Assembly: GCF_047731265.1 (NCBI RefSeq)
Contig: NZ_CP159835.1
Span: 682,001-746,000, forward strand
Direction of reading: 5' to 3'
Length of the DNA stretch: 64,000 nucleotides
Source of the DNA: Patiriisocius sp047731265
GTDB taxonomy: Bacteria; Bacteroidota; Bacteroidia; Flavobacteriales; Flavobacteriaceae
Below the pieces are notes generated by a model that was not told the origin of the DNA, searched no databases, and saw only the letters and a program-made list of their open reading frames with translations. A program made the translations under genes and the position numbers. How positions within the stretch are numbered: the stretch's first letter is position 1; each line of letters opens with the position of its first letter. Of the stretch, positions 45,247-54,639 are shown piece by piece.

Positions 45247-47424
45247 TTATAAATTCTCTTTAATAAAATTTGTCATTTTAGTATATAGATGCAGGCGTGT
45301 GTTACCTCCATAAATTCCGTGGTTTTTGTCTGGGTAAATCGCCCAATCAAATTGCTTATTTGCTTGAACCAATGCTTCCACAAGACGTGTTGTATTTTGC
45401 ACGTGTACATTATCATCTGCACTCCCGTGTACCAATAAAAAATCTCCTTCTAGTTTATCCACGTGATATATAGGAGAATTGTTATCATAACCACCTGCAT
45501 TTTCTTGAGGAGTGGTCATATAACGCTCTGTATAAATAGTATCGTAAAACCTCCAGCTGGTTACAGGCGCTACGGCAATGGACATTTCAAAAGTATCTGC
45601 TCCTTGAAACAAACAATTAGCCGCCATAAAGCCACCATAACTCCATCCCCATATTCCAATACGGTTGGCATCAATATATGGCCTTCCCCCCAATGCTTTA
45701 GCCGCTGCAATCTGGTCTTCTACTTCATATTTACCCAATTCGTTTTGCGTTACTTTCTTAAAGTCTCTTCCTTTTAACCCAGTGCCTCTGCCATCAACAC
45801 AAGCAATCACATAACCCTGTTGTGCCAGCATTTGGTGCCAATAATCGTTTGAACCACCCCAACGATTAGCAACATTTTGAGAACCCGGTCCAGAATACTG
45901 ATACATAAAAAGCGGGTATTTTTTAGCCGAATCAAAATTGAGCGGTTTGATTAAATACATATTTAAATCCTCACCGTTTACATTAATAGTTGAAAACTCT
46001 TTAGGAGAAACCTTATAATCAGCTACCTTTTGTTTTAGCACATTGTTATTTTTAATTTCTCGCAGAACATTCCCTGTTTTTGAATCATTTAAAGTAAATA
46101 CAAATGGAGTTTCGGTATCATTAAAAGTACCAATGTAATAGCTAAAGTCTGCACTAAAGTTAGCGCTGTTTGAACCTTCCTCTATGGAGAGTCCTTGTTT
46201 ATTCTTGCCGTTAATTCCTGTGCTATAAACACCTCTGTTTATACTACCATTCTCTGTACTTTGATAAAACACTTTATTTGTTTTCTCATCATAGCCATAA
46301 TAGTTTGTAACTTCCCAGTTTCCGGTTGTAATCTGGTGTAGTTTTCTGCCATTTTTATCAAAGTGATAAATATGATTCCATCCATCCATCTCACTGGTCC
46401 ATATAAAACTAGTGTCCGCGAAAAAAGTAAGATTGTCTGTAATATCTACATAAGCAGCGTCTTTTTCTTGTCGCACTAATGACGTGGTGTTTTTAGCCGC
46501 ATCAACAAAAATTAAGTCTACAACATTTTGCTTGCGGTTAGTGCATTGTACACTCAGAACAGCTGGATCTTTTGTCCATAGAATTCTTGGAATATAATAA
46601 CTGTTATAGCGTGAAACATCAACATCAACGGTTTCTGCAGAATTTACATCGTATAAATGCAACGAAACCTTCGCATTAGGATCTCCCGCTTTTGGATATT
46701 TAAAAACCTGTTGTGAGGGGTACAAATTTGTACCATAAACATCCATCGAAAATCTTGGTACTTCACTTTCATCAAATTTAATATAGGCAATTTTATCTCC
46801 CGTAGCATTCCAATCAAAAGCGCGTACAAATGCAAATTCCTCTTCATATACCCAATCTGTAATCCCATTAATAATACTATTCTTTAGACCGTCATTGGTG
46901 ATTTGCTTTGTAACTCCAGAAACCAAATTCTTCAGATATAAATTATTGTTGTACCCGTAGGCAACTCTAGTACCTTGAAGATTTAAGGTAGGTTCTTGAA
47001 TGCGATTTTCTGAAACTTGTGTAAGTTGTTTTAAAGCTATATCATAAACAAAATAGGTTCCCAAGGAAGACCTGCGGTACACTTGCTCTAGCTTCGTAGC
47101 AATTAACACTTTTGATTCATCATCACTTAACTCATAGGAAATAATGTAATCAACACCTTCTAAATCTTTTGATGAAACCAATGTTTTTTCTTTATTTCCG
47201 CTAGCATAATCATACACATCTATGGTAGACGCAGCTAGCGTTCTATCATAATTTAGGGCAGCATACTGGGTTCCATTATTTAAAGATTTTAAGGCGGTTA
47301 TCCCTTCTGTTCTAAAAGAACCATTCCATATTTCTTCTAAAGTAATGTCTTTTTTCTGTGCTAAGGCAGTGATGCTAACTAGCAGAAACAGCACGAGCGT
47401 GCGAGTGAGGATTGTATACTTCAA
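45247..47424 (-). CDS. Dipeptidyl-peptidase IV-type S9 peptidase
   Basis: 725 residues with a signal peptide (MKYTILTRTLVLFLLVSITALAQ, about 1-23). The DPPIV_N beta-propeller (about 90-450) includes DWVYEEEFAFVRAFDWNATG, the double-Glu motif that holds the substrate N-terminus. The alpha/beta-hydrolase domain has Ser595 in GWSYGGFMA, Asp670 in GSADDNVH and His702 in KNHGIYGG. It releases X-Pro or X-Ala dipeptides in the periplasm. It is the first gene of the peptide-scavenging group with the two POT transporters. Confidence 0.94.
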   Translation of the reverse strand: MKYTILTRTLVLFLLVSITALAQKKDITLEEIWNGSFRTEGITALKSLNNGTQYAALNYDRTLAASTIDVYDYASGNKEKTLVSSKDLEGVDYIISYELSDDESKVLIATKLEQVYRRSSLGTYFVYDIALKQLTQVSENRIQEPTLNLQGTRVAYGYNNNLYLKNLVSGVTKQITNDGLKNSIINGITDWVYEEEFAFVRAFDWNATGDKIAYIKFDESEVPRFSMDVYGTNLYPSQQVFKYPKAGDPNAKVSLHLYDVNSAETVDVDVSRYNSYYIPRILWTKDPAVLSVQCTNRKQNVVDLIFVDAAKNTTSLVRQEKDAAYVDITDNLTFFADTSFIWTSEMDGWNHIYHFDKNGRKLHQITTGNWEVTNYYGYDEKTNKVFYQSTENGSINRGVYSTGINGKNKQGLSIEEGSNSANFSADFSYYIGTFNDTETPFVFTLNDSKTGNVLREIKNNNVLKQKVADYKVSPKEFSTINVNGEDLNMYLIKPLNFDSAKKYPLFMYQYSGPGSQNVANRWGGSNDYWHQMLAQQGYVIACVDGRGTGLKGRDFKKVTQNELGKYEVEDQIAAAKALGGRPYIDANRIGIWGWSYGGFMAANCLFQGADTFEMSIAVAPVTSWRFYDTIYTERYMTTPQENAGGYDNNSPIYHVDKLEGDFLLVHGSADDNVHVQNTTRLVEALVQANKQFDWAIYPDKNHGIYGGNTRLHLYTKMTNFIKENL

Positions 47425-47567
47425 ATTGTTCTTTTTTTTAGTGACACAAGTTTAATGAAATTTAATCAAAAAAAGATGGTTTTAGTTGACAAATCGGTAC
47501 TATAATAGCCATAAGAATACCTATGTACTAATTTACGAGTTGTTTTTAGAATGCTGCTTTTACAATC

Positions 47568-47596
47568 TTGCATCCTCTCTAATTATAGTATCTTTG
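47568..47596 (+). promoter_or_regulatory. Promoter of the HMG-CoA reductase operon
   Basis: TTG at 47568-47570 (-33 type) and TATCTTTG at 47589-47596 (exact TAnnTTTG) are 18 bp apart. Initiation would fall near 47601, just before ATG 47617. This argues against the longer start at 47551, which lies upstream of the promoter. Confidence 0.6.
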
Positions 47597-47616
47597 CAGC
47601 TAAAGAACCATTCACA

Positions 47617-48930
47617 ATGAAAAACCCAATATTCGGATTTTCAAAACTGACAAAGACTCAAAAAATTGATTGGATAGCGAACCACTATTTTAATCATAAT
47701 CCCGAAGCCACTTCGATACTAAAGGCATACTGGAACGATGACCCTTCTTTACAGAAGCTTCATGATGATTTCATAGAAAACACCCTTTCTAATTATTATT
47801 TACCACTGGGTGTCGCTCCCAATTTCTTAATCAACGACACGCTTTACACCATACCTATGGTCATTGAAGAAAGCTCTGTGGTTGCTGCTGCGAGCAATGC
47901 TGCAAAATTTTGGATCCAAAAAGGAGGTTTTAAAGCAACGGTATTGTCAACTGAAAAAAACGGACAGATCCATCTTGATTATTACGGAAATAAAAAAAAT
48001 CTTGAATTATTTTTTACGGAAATAAAACCACTCTTATTTGAAAGTATCGCAGACATTCAAAAAAACATGGAGAAACGAGGCGGCGGTTTGCTGAACATTC
48101 AACTTAGGAATGTAACTGAAACGCTTTCTGGATATTACCAATTGCGTTGCACTTTTGAAACTTTAGACGCTATGGGCGCCAATTTCATAAACAGTTGCCT
48201 CGAAGCAATCGCGACAACATTTGAAGCCGAAGCTCAAAAATTTAAAGCTTTTAAAGACGCCCAACAGTTTCCGAAAGTTGTGATGAGTATTCTCTCTAAT
48301 TATGTCCCTAATTGCTTAGTGAGGGCAGAAGTGAGCTGCCATGTAAATGATTTAGAACAAAATGACATCAACGGAACTGAATTTGCCGAAAAAATGCTTC
48401 GTGCGGTAGCCATTGCAAAAGCATCTCCCAGCAGAGCAGTTACCCATAACAAAGGAATTATGAACGGCATAGATGCCGTTGTTGTAGCCACAGGAAACGA
48501 CTTCCGTGCTGTGGAAGCTGGAGTCCACGCCTATGCTTCTAAAGACGGAACCTATTCTAGCCTAACACACGCTAGTCTTGAAAATGATATTTTTAAATTT
48601 TGGATAGAAATTCCTTTGGCACTAGGCACTGTAGGGGGCCTCACGTCATTGCATCCTATGGTAAAATTCAACCTACAACTTTTAAAAAATCCAAGCGCTA
48701 AAGAACTTATGAAGATTGTCGCGGTCGCAGGTTTAGCACAAAACTTTGCTGCTTTGCGCTCTCTTGTGACCACAGGCATTCAAAAAGGACATATGAAAAT
48801 GCACTTAATGAATATTCTTAACGGCTTACAAGCATCGGAAACCGAAAAGAAAAAAGCAGTTCAACATTTTAAGGAAACGACCATTTCTCAAACCGCGGTT
48901 TCAGACTTTATTTCATCTTTAAAGAAGTAA
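47617..48930 (+). CDS. Hydroxymethylglutaryl-CoA reductase, class II
   Basis: 437 residues from ATG 47617 (MKNPIFGFSKLTKTQKIDWI). Class II marks are MVIEESSVVAAASNAAKFW, DAMGANFINSCLEAI, and VTHNKGIMNGIDAVVVATGN followed by DFRAVEAGVHAYAS. It interconverts HMG-CoA and mevalonate, and in flavobacteria serves the mevalonate route to isoprenoids. A GYDIA-type GHMP kinase gene follows after 4 bp, so the two are co-transcribed. Confidence 0.93.
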   Translation: MKNPIFGFSKLTKTQKIDWIANHYFNHNPEATSILKAYWNDDPSLQKLHDDFIENTLSNYYLPLGVAPNFLINDTLYTIPMVIEESSVVAAASNAAKFWIQKGGFKATVLSTEKNGQIHLDYYGNKKNLELFFTEIKPLLFESIADIQKNMEKRGGGLLNIQLRNVTETLSGYYQLRCTFETLDAMGANFINSCLEAIATTFEAEAQKFKAFKDAQQFPKVVMSILSNYVPNCLVRAEVSCHVNDLEQNDINGTEFAEKMLRAVAIAKASPSRAVTHNKGIMNGIDAVVVATGNDFRAVEAGVHAYASKDGTYSSLTHASLENDIFKFWIEIPLALGTVGGLTSLHPMVKFNLQLLKNPSAKELMKIVAVAGLAQNFAALRSLVTTGIQKGHMKMHLMNILNGLQASETEKKKAVQHFKETTISQTAVSDFISSLKK

Positions 48931-48934
48931 GTAA

Positions 48935-49846
48935 ATGAACTCCCCTTTAAAACAAACATTCTTCAGCTACGGAAAACTATTGCTCACGGGTGAATATGTA
49001 GTTCTTGATGGCGCCTTAGCACTTGCGATTCCAACAAAAATGGGACAGTCCTTAATGATAACTAAAACTGAAACTGAAACAATATCCTGGAATAGTTTTG
49101 ATAGTGATAATAAAAAATGGTTTTCAGCAATTTTTAAAATTGAAGATTTTACAAGTACAGATACTTCTGAAACTGCTACAACACTTTCAAAGATTTTACA
49201 AACAGCCCAGGATTTAAATCCCGGATTTTTAAAGCATTCGCAAGGACTCGAAGTAAACACCCATTTAGAATTTCCCAGAGATTGGGGTTTGGGCTCTTCT
49301 TCTACCTTATTAAACAATATAGCACAATGGGCAAGCGTAGATGCATACAAATTATTAACACTGAGTTTTGGAGGTAGCGGTTATGACGTGGCGGTAGCAA
49401 AGCACCAAAGTCCTATTTTATATTCGGTAAAAAATCATATTCCCAAAACCAGGCCTGTACACTTAGACTGGGATTTTAAAGACGCGCTATTTTTTGTTCA
49501 CCTCAACAAAAAACAAAACAGCAGAGATGGTATTAATAAATATCGAGAAGCTTCTGTTTCAGAAAAAATATTGGAGACGATTTCAGATTATAGTAAAAAG
49601 TTACTGCTTTGTTATTCTTTAAAAGACTTTGAAGCATTGTTAAATGCACACGAGCGAGCCATCTCTAAAATACTTTCGATTCCTACAATAAAGCAACAAT
49701 TATTTCCTGATTTTCCAAACACCATAAAAAGTCTAGGTGCTTGGGGTGGAGATTTTATTCTGGTAACAGGGAGCTACAAAGAAATGGACTATTTTAAGAA
49801 AAAAGGGTATACAACTATGGTTCCTTATTCTGAAATGATTTTGTAA
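48935..49846 (+). CDS. GYDIA-family GHMP kinase
   Basis: 303 residues of the GHMP kinase superfamily. N-terminal SYGKLLLTGEYVVLDGALALAI, the ATP loop LGLGSSSTLLNN region (GLGSSST near 124-130), and GGSGYDVAVAKHQSP, the motif that names this flavobacterial family (here GYDVA). By position after HMG-CoA reductase it probably phosphorylates mevalonate or phosphomevalonate. The exact substrate is not proven by sequence. Confidence 0.87.
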   Translation: MNSPLKQTFFSYGKLLLTGEYVVLDGALALAIPTKMGQSLMITKTETETISWNSFDSDNKKWFSAIFKIEDFTSTDTSETATTLSKILQTAQDLNPGFLKHSQGLEVNTHLEFPRDWGLGSSSTLLNNIAQWASVDAYKLLTLSFGGSGYDVAVAKHQSPILYSVKNHIPKTRPVHLDWDFKDALFFVHLNKKQNSRDGINKYREASVSEKILETISDYSKKLLLCYSLKDFEALLNAHERAISKILSIPTIKQQLFPDFPNTIKSLGAWGGDFILVTGSYKEMDYFKKKGYTTMVPYSEMIL

Positions 49847-50040
49847 AAACAAATCTTACTTAATGACCAATTGCATCTCTGTTATTCTTAACCTGCCGAA
49901 GTATTTTTAAAAGAAACACTCTTTAAAATCACCTTAGAGGTCAATGAGTTTTTTTACAAAGAACACAAAGGGATTTTGGGTCAGTTTACATCTCTTTAAA
50001 CTCTTATAAAAACGTTATGTCCCTGCGGTTATTCAAAAAA

Positions 50041-50063
50041 AAAGCCTCCCAAGAGGAGGCTTT
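50041..50063. terminator. Terminator between convergent GHMP kinase and ppiD genes
   Basis: A 9-bp stem, AAAGCCTCC (50041-50049) and GGAGGCTTT (50055-50063), with a 5-nt loop. A-run on one side and T-run on the other allow termination in both directions. It is 23 bp from the ppiD stop. Confidence 0.8.
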
Positions 50064-50085
50064 TAATTGTATATAATTTGAACTC

Positions 50086-52209
50086 TTAAAAGAAACTAGC
50101 CCTGTTATCTTCTATATCAGCTCCCTTTTTTAACGCTTGGTATACTTTAGTATTTACCGCTGGCGTAGCCGCACTGTTTAGTTGATTGGAATAGCTAGCA
50201 TAGTTATCTAAGCTTGGAGCTGGATTAACAGCAAGAACTTTTACCATAAACACCCCTTTTTCACCAGCTATTAACCTTGTTGATTCTCCTGCTTTTTTAC
50301 CAAAAGCAGCACCTACAACTGCAGGCTCAGCACCAGCACCAGCAAGTGTTGGAGCAGCCATTGTTAATGCTGTAGCAGTTTGCACCGTTACACTTTGACT
50401 GGTTGCAACCGCCTGTAAGTCTGTTGCAGAAATTGACGTTTGAATTTTTTCTGCTTTTTTCTTGTTGCGCAATTTAGGAGTAACCGTTGCCGAGGCTTCT
50501 GCAATACTCAATAATCCTTTTGGGCTTTTACGAGTAAGCTGTGCGATAACATATCCATCTGGTACACTAAATCTTTTTACGTCTCCAACGGAAGTCTCTT
50601 CATTAAATGCCCAATTAACAATTGTGCGGTTATTTCCAACCCCTGGGATATTTGCGTCCAAAACACCAATTTTATTTACAGGCTTTAACGCGATTTCCTG
50701 AGCATTCGCTATTTCAGTAAAATCTCCTTCTTGTGCAGCAACTTCAAATTTTGATGCATTTGCAAAAGTATCATTTAGGGTTTTTTCTGAAGCCTCTACT
50801 TCTTTTATAATGGTAGCTACTTTAATTGCTCTTTGTACATTCCTTCTATCCAATACTTCAACGATGTGAAAACCAAATTCTGTTTCAACTACTTCCCTTG
50901 AAGCTATACTATTTTCAAAAATAAAATCGTTGAATGCTGGTACCATCATTCCTGGAGTAGAAAACCCTAAATCACCACCTTTATCGCTGTTTGATTTATC
51001 ATCTGAAAAGGTTTTAGCTAGTTCTTCAAACTTAGCTGGGCTTTTCTTGATGGCACTGTTCAAACTATCTGCTAGCTTTTTAGCATCTTCCTTTGATCTT
51101 GTAATTGCATCTGAAGCTCTCATAGAACCTGCAAAGCGAATTAAGATGTGCTTAGATTGCACTGAATCTGGCATTGTTTTTTCGGCGATAACCTTGGTAA
51201 TATTATTGGTAGCATCGATTTTATAAGGACCATAAATATCTCCAATATTTATTTTGAAAATCGTATCGGCTATAGAAGCGGGCAATTGAGATTTAAAGAA
51301 ATATCTATCTTGAAAAGACGCGTCGCTGTTTGCGTTCACAAATTCAGCATAGTTTGTTGTATTTCTCAACCCTTTTACTGTTTCTCTTGCTTTTATATTT
51401 GAGTTGTATACTTCACGGTCATTCAAAAACCCAGCAATTTGAGCTTCAGCAGCCTTGATATCATCATCAGATGGAGTTTCAGAAAAAGAAACATATTGGA
51501 TATCAACTTGAGGCTCTACTTCATACGCTGCTTGATTGCTTCGCATGTAGGCTTCAATTTCAGAATCTGTTATTGTTATATCAGCATCTGGAATTTTAGT
51601 GTACGGTATGAATACATATTCTGCATTAATCTTGTCATTCTCAAAACGGTATTGCTGCTCCCCTTCATTTAACGTACTTCGCATACCTGCTTTTACCATA
51701 TTATAATACGAGTTTTGAAGTGCGCTATTTTTCAGCCCTTCTTCATAATCTAACCATTGTAGATACGCAGTTTGATTATTTCTTTTTACGTCTGCAATGT
51801 ATTCTTGTACACGCCCTTCGCTATAATTACCATCGGTGTCTTGAAACGTAGAATTTGTTTCCAATCCTAAACGCAATGACTCATCTATAGCCTCTCTTTG
51901 AGCTGTTAAACCCAATGCTTCGTATTGTTGTTTTTGCAGCACCGCACGCAACTCACTATCCCAAACTCTTTGCACCGCTTGAGCAGTAGTACCGTTAGGC
52001 CCTAAATTGCGTTGTGTGGTCTCTACCTTTTTCATAAAATCATCTCTAGTCAAGCTTTCGCCATTAACAGTTGCTACTGTTGTGAGTGATTTTTCTGAAC
52101 TAAAACCTCCATTTCGTATTACATCTGAAATGATAAACGAGAATAACGCAAGTGCTATAATAACAACAAGGAAAACCCCTCTTTTTCTAATACTGTTTAA
52201 TATTGCCAT
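50086..52209 (-). CDS. PpiD-type periplasmic peptidylprolyl isomerase
   Basis: 707 residues. A short cytoplasmic lead and one membrane helix (GVFLVVIIALALFSFIISDV, about 11-30), then a SurA_N-like chaperone region (LTTVATVNGESLTRDDFMKK) and two parvulin-like domains: the first is clear (SKHILIRFAGSMRASDAIT, DKGGDLGFSTPGMMVPAF), the second near the C-terminus is degenerate. It is anchored in the inner membrane and assists folding of outer-membrane and secreted proteins. The gene is monocistronic, ending at a bidirectional terminator. Confidence 0.92.
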   Translation of the reverse strand: MAILNSIRKRGVFLVVIIALALFSFIISDVIRNGGFSSEKSLTTVATVNGESLTRDDFMKKVETTQRNLGPNGTTAQAVQRVWDSELRAVLQKQQYEALGLTAQREAIDESLRLGLETNSTFQDTDGNYSEGRVQEYIADVKRNNQTAYLQWLDYEEGLKNSALQNSYYNMVKAGMRSTLNEGEQQYRFENDKINAEYVFIPYTKIPDADITITDSEIEAYMRSNQAAYEVEPQVDIQYVSFSETPSDDDIKAAEAQIAGFLNDREVYNSNIKARETVKGLRNTTNYAEFVNANSDASFQDRYFFKSQLPASIADTIFKINIGDIYGPYKIDATNNITKVIAEKTMPDSVQSKHILIRFAGSMRASDAITRSKEDAKKLADSLNSAIKKSPAKFEELAKTFSDDKSNSDKGGDLGFSTPGMMVPAFNDFIFENSIASREVVETEFGFHIVEVLDRRNVQRAIKVATIIKEVEASEKTLNDTFANASKFEVAAQEGDFTEIANAQEIALKPVNKIGVLDANIPGVGNNRTIVNWAFNEETSVGDVKRFSVPDGYVIAQLTRKSPKGLLSIAEASATVTPKLRNKKKAEKIQTSISATDLQAVATSQSVTVQTATALTMAAPTLAGAGAEPAVVGAAFGKKAGESTRLIAGEKGVFMVKVLAVNPAPSLDNYASYSNQLNSAATPAVNTKVYQALKKGADIEDNRASFF

Positions 52210-52371
52210 TTTTAAATTTTCTTTAATCCACTCGCATCGAGTGCGGTTTCACAAATTGAGGTGGCGAAAATACCATTTTTAGTGCATTTATAAAAGCAGA
52301 ATGTAACAAAAAATGTGTTTTCCCTCGGTATTTTAAAGTTAAAGCACGTTCTGTTTCATTTTACTATCGAA

Positions 52372-52402
52372 CATACCCCTAACCCCCTTCAAAGCGGGGA
52401 AG
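52372..52402. repeat. Dispersed CCCTTCAAAG palindromic repeat
   Basis: CCCC and GGGG arms surround CTTCAAAGC, preceded by ACATACCCCTAA and followed by AAGTTAATAA. Same core as the other copies. It lies in the 282-bp gap upstream of ppiD, which otherwise shows nothing recognisable. Confidence 0.5.
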
Positions 52403-52491
52403 TTAATAAGTGAATATAATAGGATAGCATTTGAAGATTATATAAAAATATCAAATTCTGAACAAGGCAAAATTAGCACTACAAAAAAAGA

Positions 52492-53748
52492 CTAAGACTC
52501 AACCCGAGCGGGACGCATTTCAACCAATTCTATCTTAGTATTAGAGACCTCCAGAATATGAAAATCATAAGCTGCTATAGTGACCACTTCACCACTTTCC
52601 GGAATTCCTGCGGTAAAATTTACAATCATTCCACCTAAGGTTTCGTAGTTTTCGCTTTCTGGAAGGTCTAGCTTGAACAGTTCATTAAGATAATCTACTT
52701 CGTGGCGGGCTGAAAACTTATAGTGATTTTCCCCCAATTCTTCTTCGGTTAGGGCCATACTGTCGTGCTCGTCTTCTATTTCGCCAAAGAGTTCTTCAAT
52801 AATATCTTCTACGGTTATTATTCCGCTCGTTCCACCATATTCATCTACGACCACTGCAATACTTTTGTATTTTTTACTCAAAATATTGAGCACATCTTTT
52901 GCCAACATTGTTTCAGGAACAAATACTACTTGCATTAAAATTTTTTCGAGCGTTTCAGGTTTTTTAAAAAGTTCAAAAGAATGAACATAGCCCACGATAT
53001 CGTCGATATTTTGTTTGTACACCAAAATTTTAGAAAGTCCCGTATCTGTAAAAATCTTGTTGAGTTCTTTAGGAGTTGTAGAAATATCCACCGCAATTAC
53101 TTCGGTACGAGGAATCATACACTCGCGTGATTTTATTTCAGAAAAATCCAATGCGTTTTGAAAAATCTGAATTTCAGTATCCACCTCATCCTCGGTTTCC
53201 ACCGTTTCCATTTGCTCGCTAATATAATTTCCTAGTTCCAATTTACTGAAACTTAACTGCACGGTATCTCCTTCGGTTTTAAAAATATATTTCAGTACTA
53301 AATCTGAAATCCAAATAATAAATTCTGAAATAAATGTAAATATTATATAGAAAAAGTAAGCGGGCAAAGCAAAAATTTTGACCAAATCATTCGCATAAAT
53401 CTGAAAAAAAACTTTGGGGAGAAATTCCGCAGTCATTAAAATAACAAGTGTAGAAACTATGGTTTGCATTAGCAATCCTGTTGCTCCGTCTAAGTAAATG
53501 TATTGCATTAACAACTCTCCCATAAAAAACCCATACACCACAAGAGCGATGTTGTTCCCCACCAGCATTGTGGCTATAAACTTTGAAGGTCTTTTTGTTA
53601 ACTTTTTGAGAAGGCCTGCTAAAAAATTATTTTGTTTTTTCTCAATCTCAATGTGGATCTTATTAGAAGACACATAAGCGATTTCCATCCCAGAAAAAAA
53701 GGCTGAAAGCAATAGCGATACTGCAATAATGATAAGGTGGTATTCCAA
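52492..53748 (-). CDS. Hemolysin-family CNNM/CBS-domain protein
   Basis: 418 residues. A DUF21/CNNM membrane domain (about 1-165, four helices, with SAFFSGMEIAYVSSNKIHIE), two CBS domains (about 205-330, with IVGYVHSFELFKKPE and VVDEYGGTSGIITVEDIIEE) and a C-terminal CorC_HlyC domain (about 345-410). Proteins of this type are linked to magnesium or other divalent-ion transport; the GldE gliding protein of flavobacteria has the same architecture, but I cannot tell the two apart here. It has its own -7 box and lies next to the lptC group. Confidence 0.9.
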   Translation of the reverse strand: MEYHLIIIAVSLLLSAFFSGMEIAYVSSNKIHIEIEKKQNNFLAGLLKKLTKRPSKFIATMLVGNNIALVVYGFFMGELLMQYIYLDGATGLLMQTIVSTLVILMTAEFLPKVFFQIYANDLVKIFALPAYFFYIIFTFISEFIIWISDLVLKYIFKTEGDTVQLSFSKLELGNYISEQMETVETEDEVDTEIQIFQNALDFSEIKSRECMIPRTEVIAVDISTTPKELNKIFTDTGLSKILVYKQNIDDIVGYVHSFELFKKPETLEKILMQVVFVPETMLAKDVLNILSKKYKSIAVVVDEYGGTSGIITVEDIIEELFGEIEDEHDSMALTEEELGENHYKFSARHEVDYLNELFKLDLPESENYETLGGMIVNFTAGIPESGEVVTIAAYDFHILEVSNTKIELVEMRPARVES

Positions 53749-53794
53749 AATGTGTAACTACATAATCCTTGGGTTAGTATTTTGTAGTAGGCTG

Positions 53795-53802
53795 CAAATA
53801 TA
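53795..53802 (-). promoter_or_regulatory. Promoter -7 box for the CNNM/CBS gene
   Basis: Minus strand TATATTTG, an exact TAnnTTTG match 47 bp upstream of the start. No obvious -33 element. Confidence 0.4.
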
Positions 53803-53859
53803 CAAGGAATTCGTTTTCAGTATAACTATATTCGGGGCGTAGTTTCTTAAATACTTTCG

Positions 53860-54078
53860 TTATTTCTTCCCGTCATCTGTATACCGCTTCTCGACCATTT
53901 TACGGAAGCGTCTTTTAAAGAAGAACATAAGTACCGCTACTATGGCAAAGAATATAAACATATAGGCTCTCCCTCGCTCTTCTCCCCAATAGGAATAAAC
54001 CGCGTATATGGATAACCCTGCCATTACTAAATAGGCATATTCAAATAATTGATAAATTTTACTTCTCATCTTCTTCAA
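53860..54078 (-). CDS. Small two-helix membrane protein
   Basis: 72 residues with helices at about 12-30 and 38-56 and a basic tail (KRRFRKMVEKRYTDDGKK). It overlaps the lptC 3' end by 20 bp, so it belongs to the coaX-lptC transcript. I do not recognise a named family; small proteins of this shape after lptC appear conserved in related genomes, as I recall, but this needs a search. Confidence 0.65.
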   Translation of the reverse strand: MKKMRSKIYQLFEYAYLVMAGLSIYAVYSYWGEERGRAYMFIFFAIVAVLMFFFKRRFRKMVEKRYTDDGKK

Positions 54079-54637
54079 TCTTTTTTTCTTGATCTACGAG
54101 TTGAACTCCTGAGTTTTTACGTGACAAAAATACGGTAAAATCTTGACTAGAATCAAAACGTGCGCCGTCATTATAAGAACCGTCTTTAAATTTAATTTGG
54201 TACGGTTGGTCTGTAAACACCCATTGGTTTTTTTGATCCCAATATAGTTGGTCTGCTTTTAAAACAAGGCTATCACTAGTGATAAGCACCACATTTTCAC
54301 GAAGGTCTATCATCCCTGTTTCTCCGTACTGTATTGCATAGTCTGAGGTTACAGTACTCATATCTCCATCTTCCCAAAAACGAACTTCTATCCCGTCGGG
54401 GAATTCTCTGTACGGAAAATTGTAGTTTGAATAGTCTATGAGGGTAGCAGCTATTAAGTTTGTAACTACTTTACCGCTGTCTGTATACTTTAAATTAATT
54501 TCCTTCCCTCTAGAGAAAGGCTGGTCGTCCTTTAAAGACAGTTGTTGTTTGTTTTTATAATTATCTCCACACGCAAAAAGCGTGATGCTCCAAAGGAGCA
54601 GCATCACGCTTTTTAAACTATATGGTATTGTATTCAT
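54059..54637 (-). CDS. lptC: LPS export protein LptC
   Basis: 192 residues. Hydrophobic N-terminus ending in a lipobox-like LFAC (Cys23), then the LptC beta-jellyroll: EINLKYTDSGKVVTNLIAAT, YREFPDGIEVRFWEDGD, IQYGETGMIDLRENVVLIT, and DQLYWDQKNQWVFTDQPYQI. It bridges the LptBFG transporter to LptA in lipopolysaccharide export. A lipidated form instead of a membrane helix is often seen in Bacteroidota. It is two bases from the TPR gene upstream. Confidence 0.9.
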   Translation of the reverse strand: MNTIPYSLKSVMLLLWSITLFACGDNYKNKQQLSLKDDQPFSRGKEINLKYTDSGKVVTNLIAATLIDYSNYNFPYREFPDGIEVRFWEDGDMSTVTSDYAIQYGETGMIDLRENVVLITSDSLVLKADQLYWDQKNQWVFTDQPYQIKFKDGSYNDGARFDSSQDFTVFLSRKNSGVQLVDQEKKIEEDEK

Positions 54638-54639
54638 TT

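Noticed and set aside
47551..47616. Longer start for HMG-CoA reductase
   Set aside because: The upstream ATG precedes the predicted promoter -7 box, and the extra residues are unlike the family.
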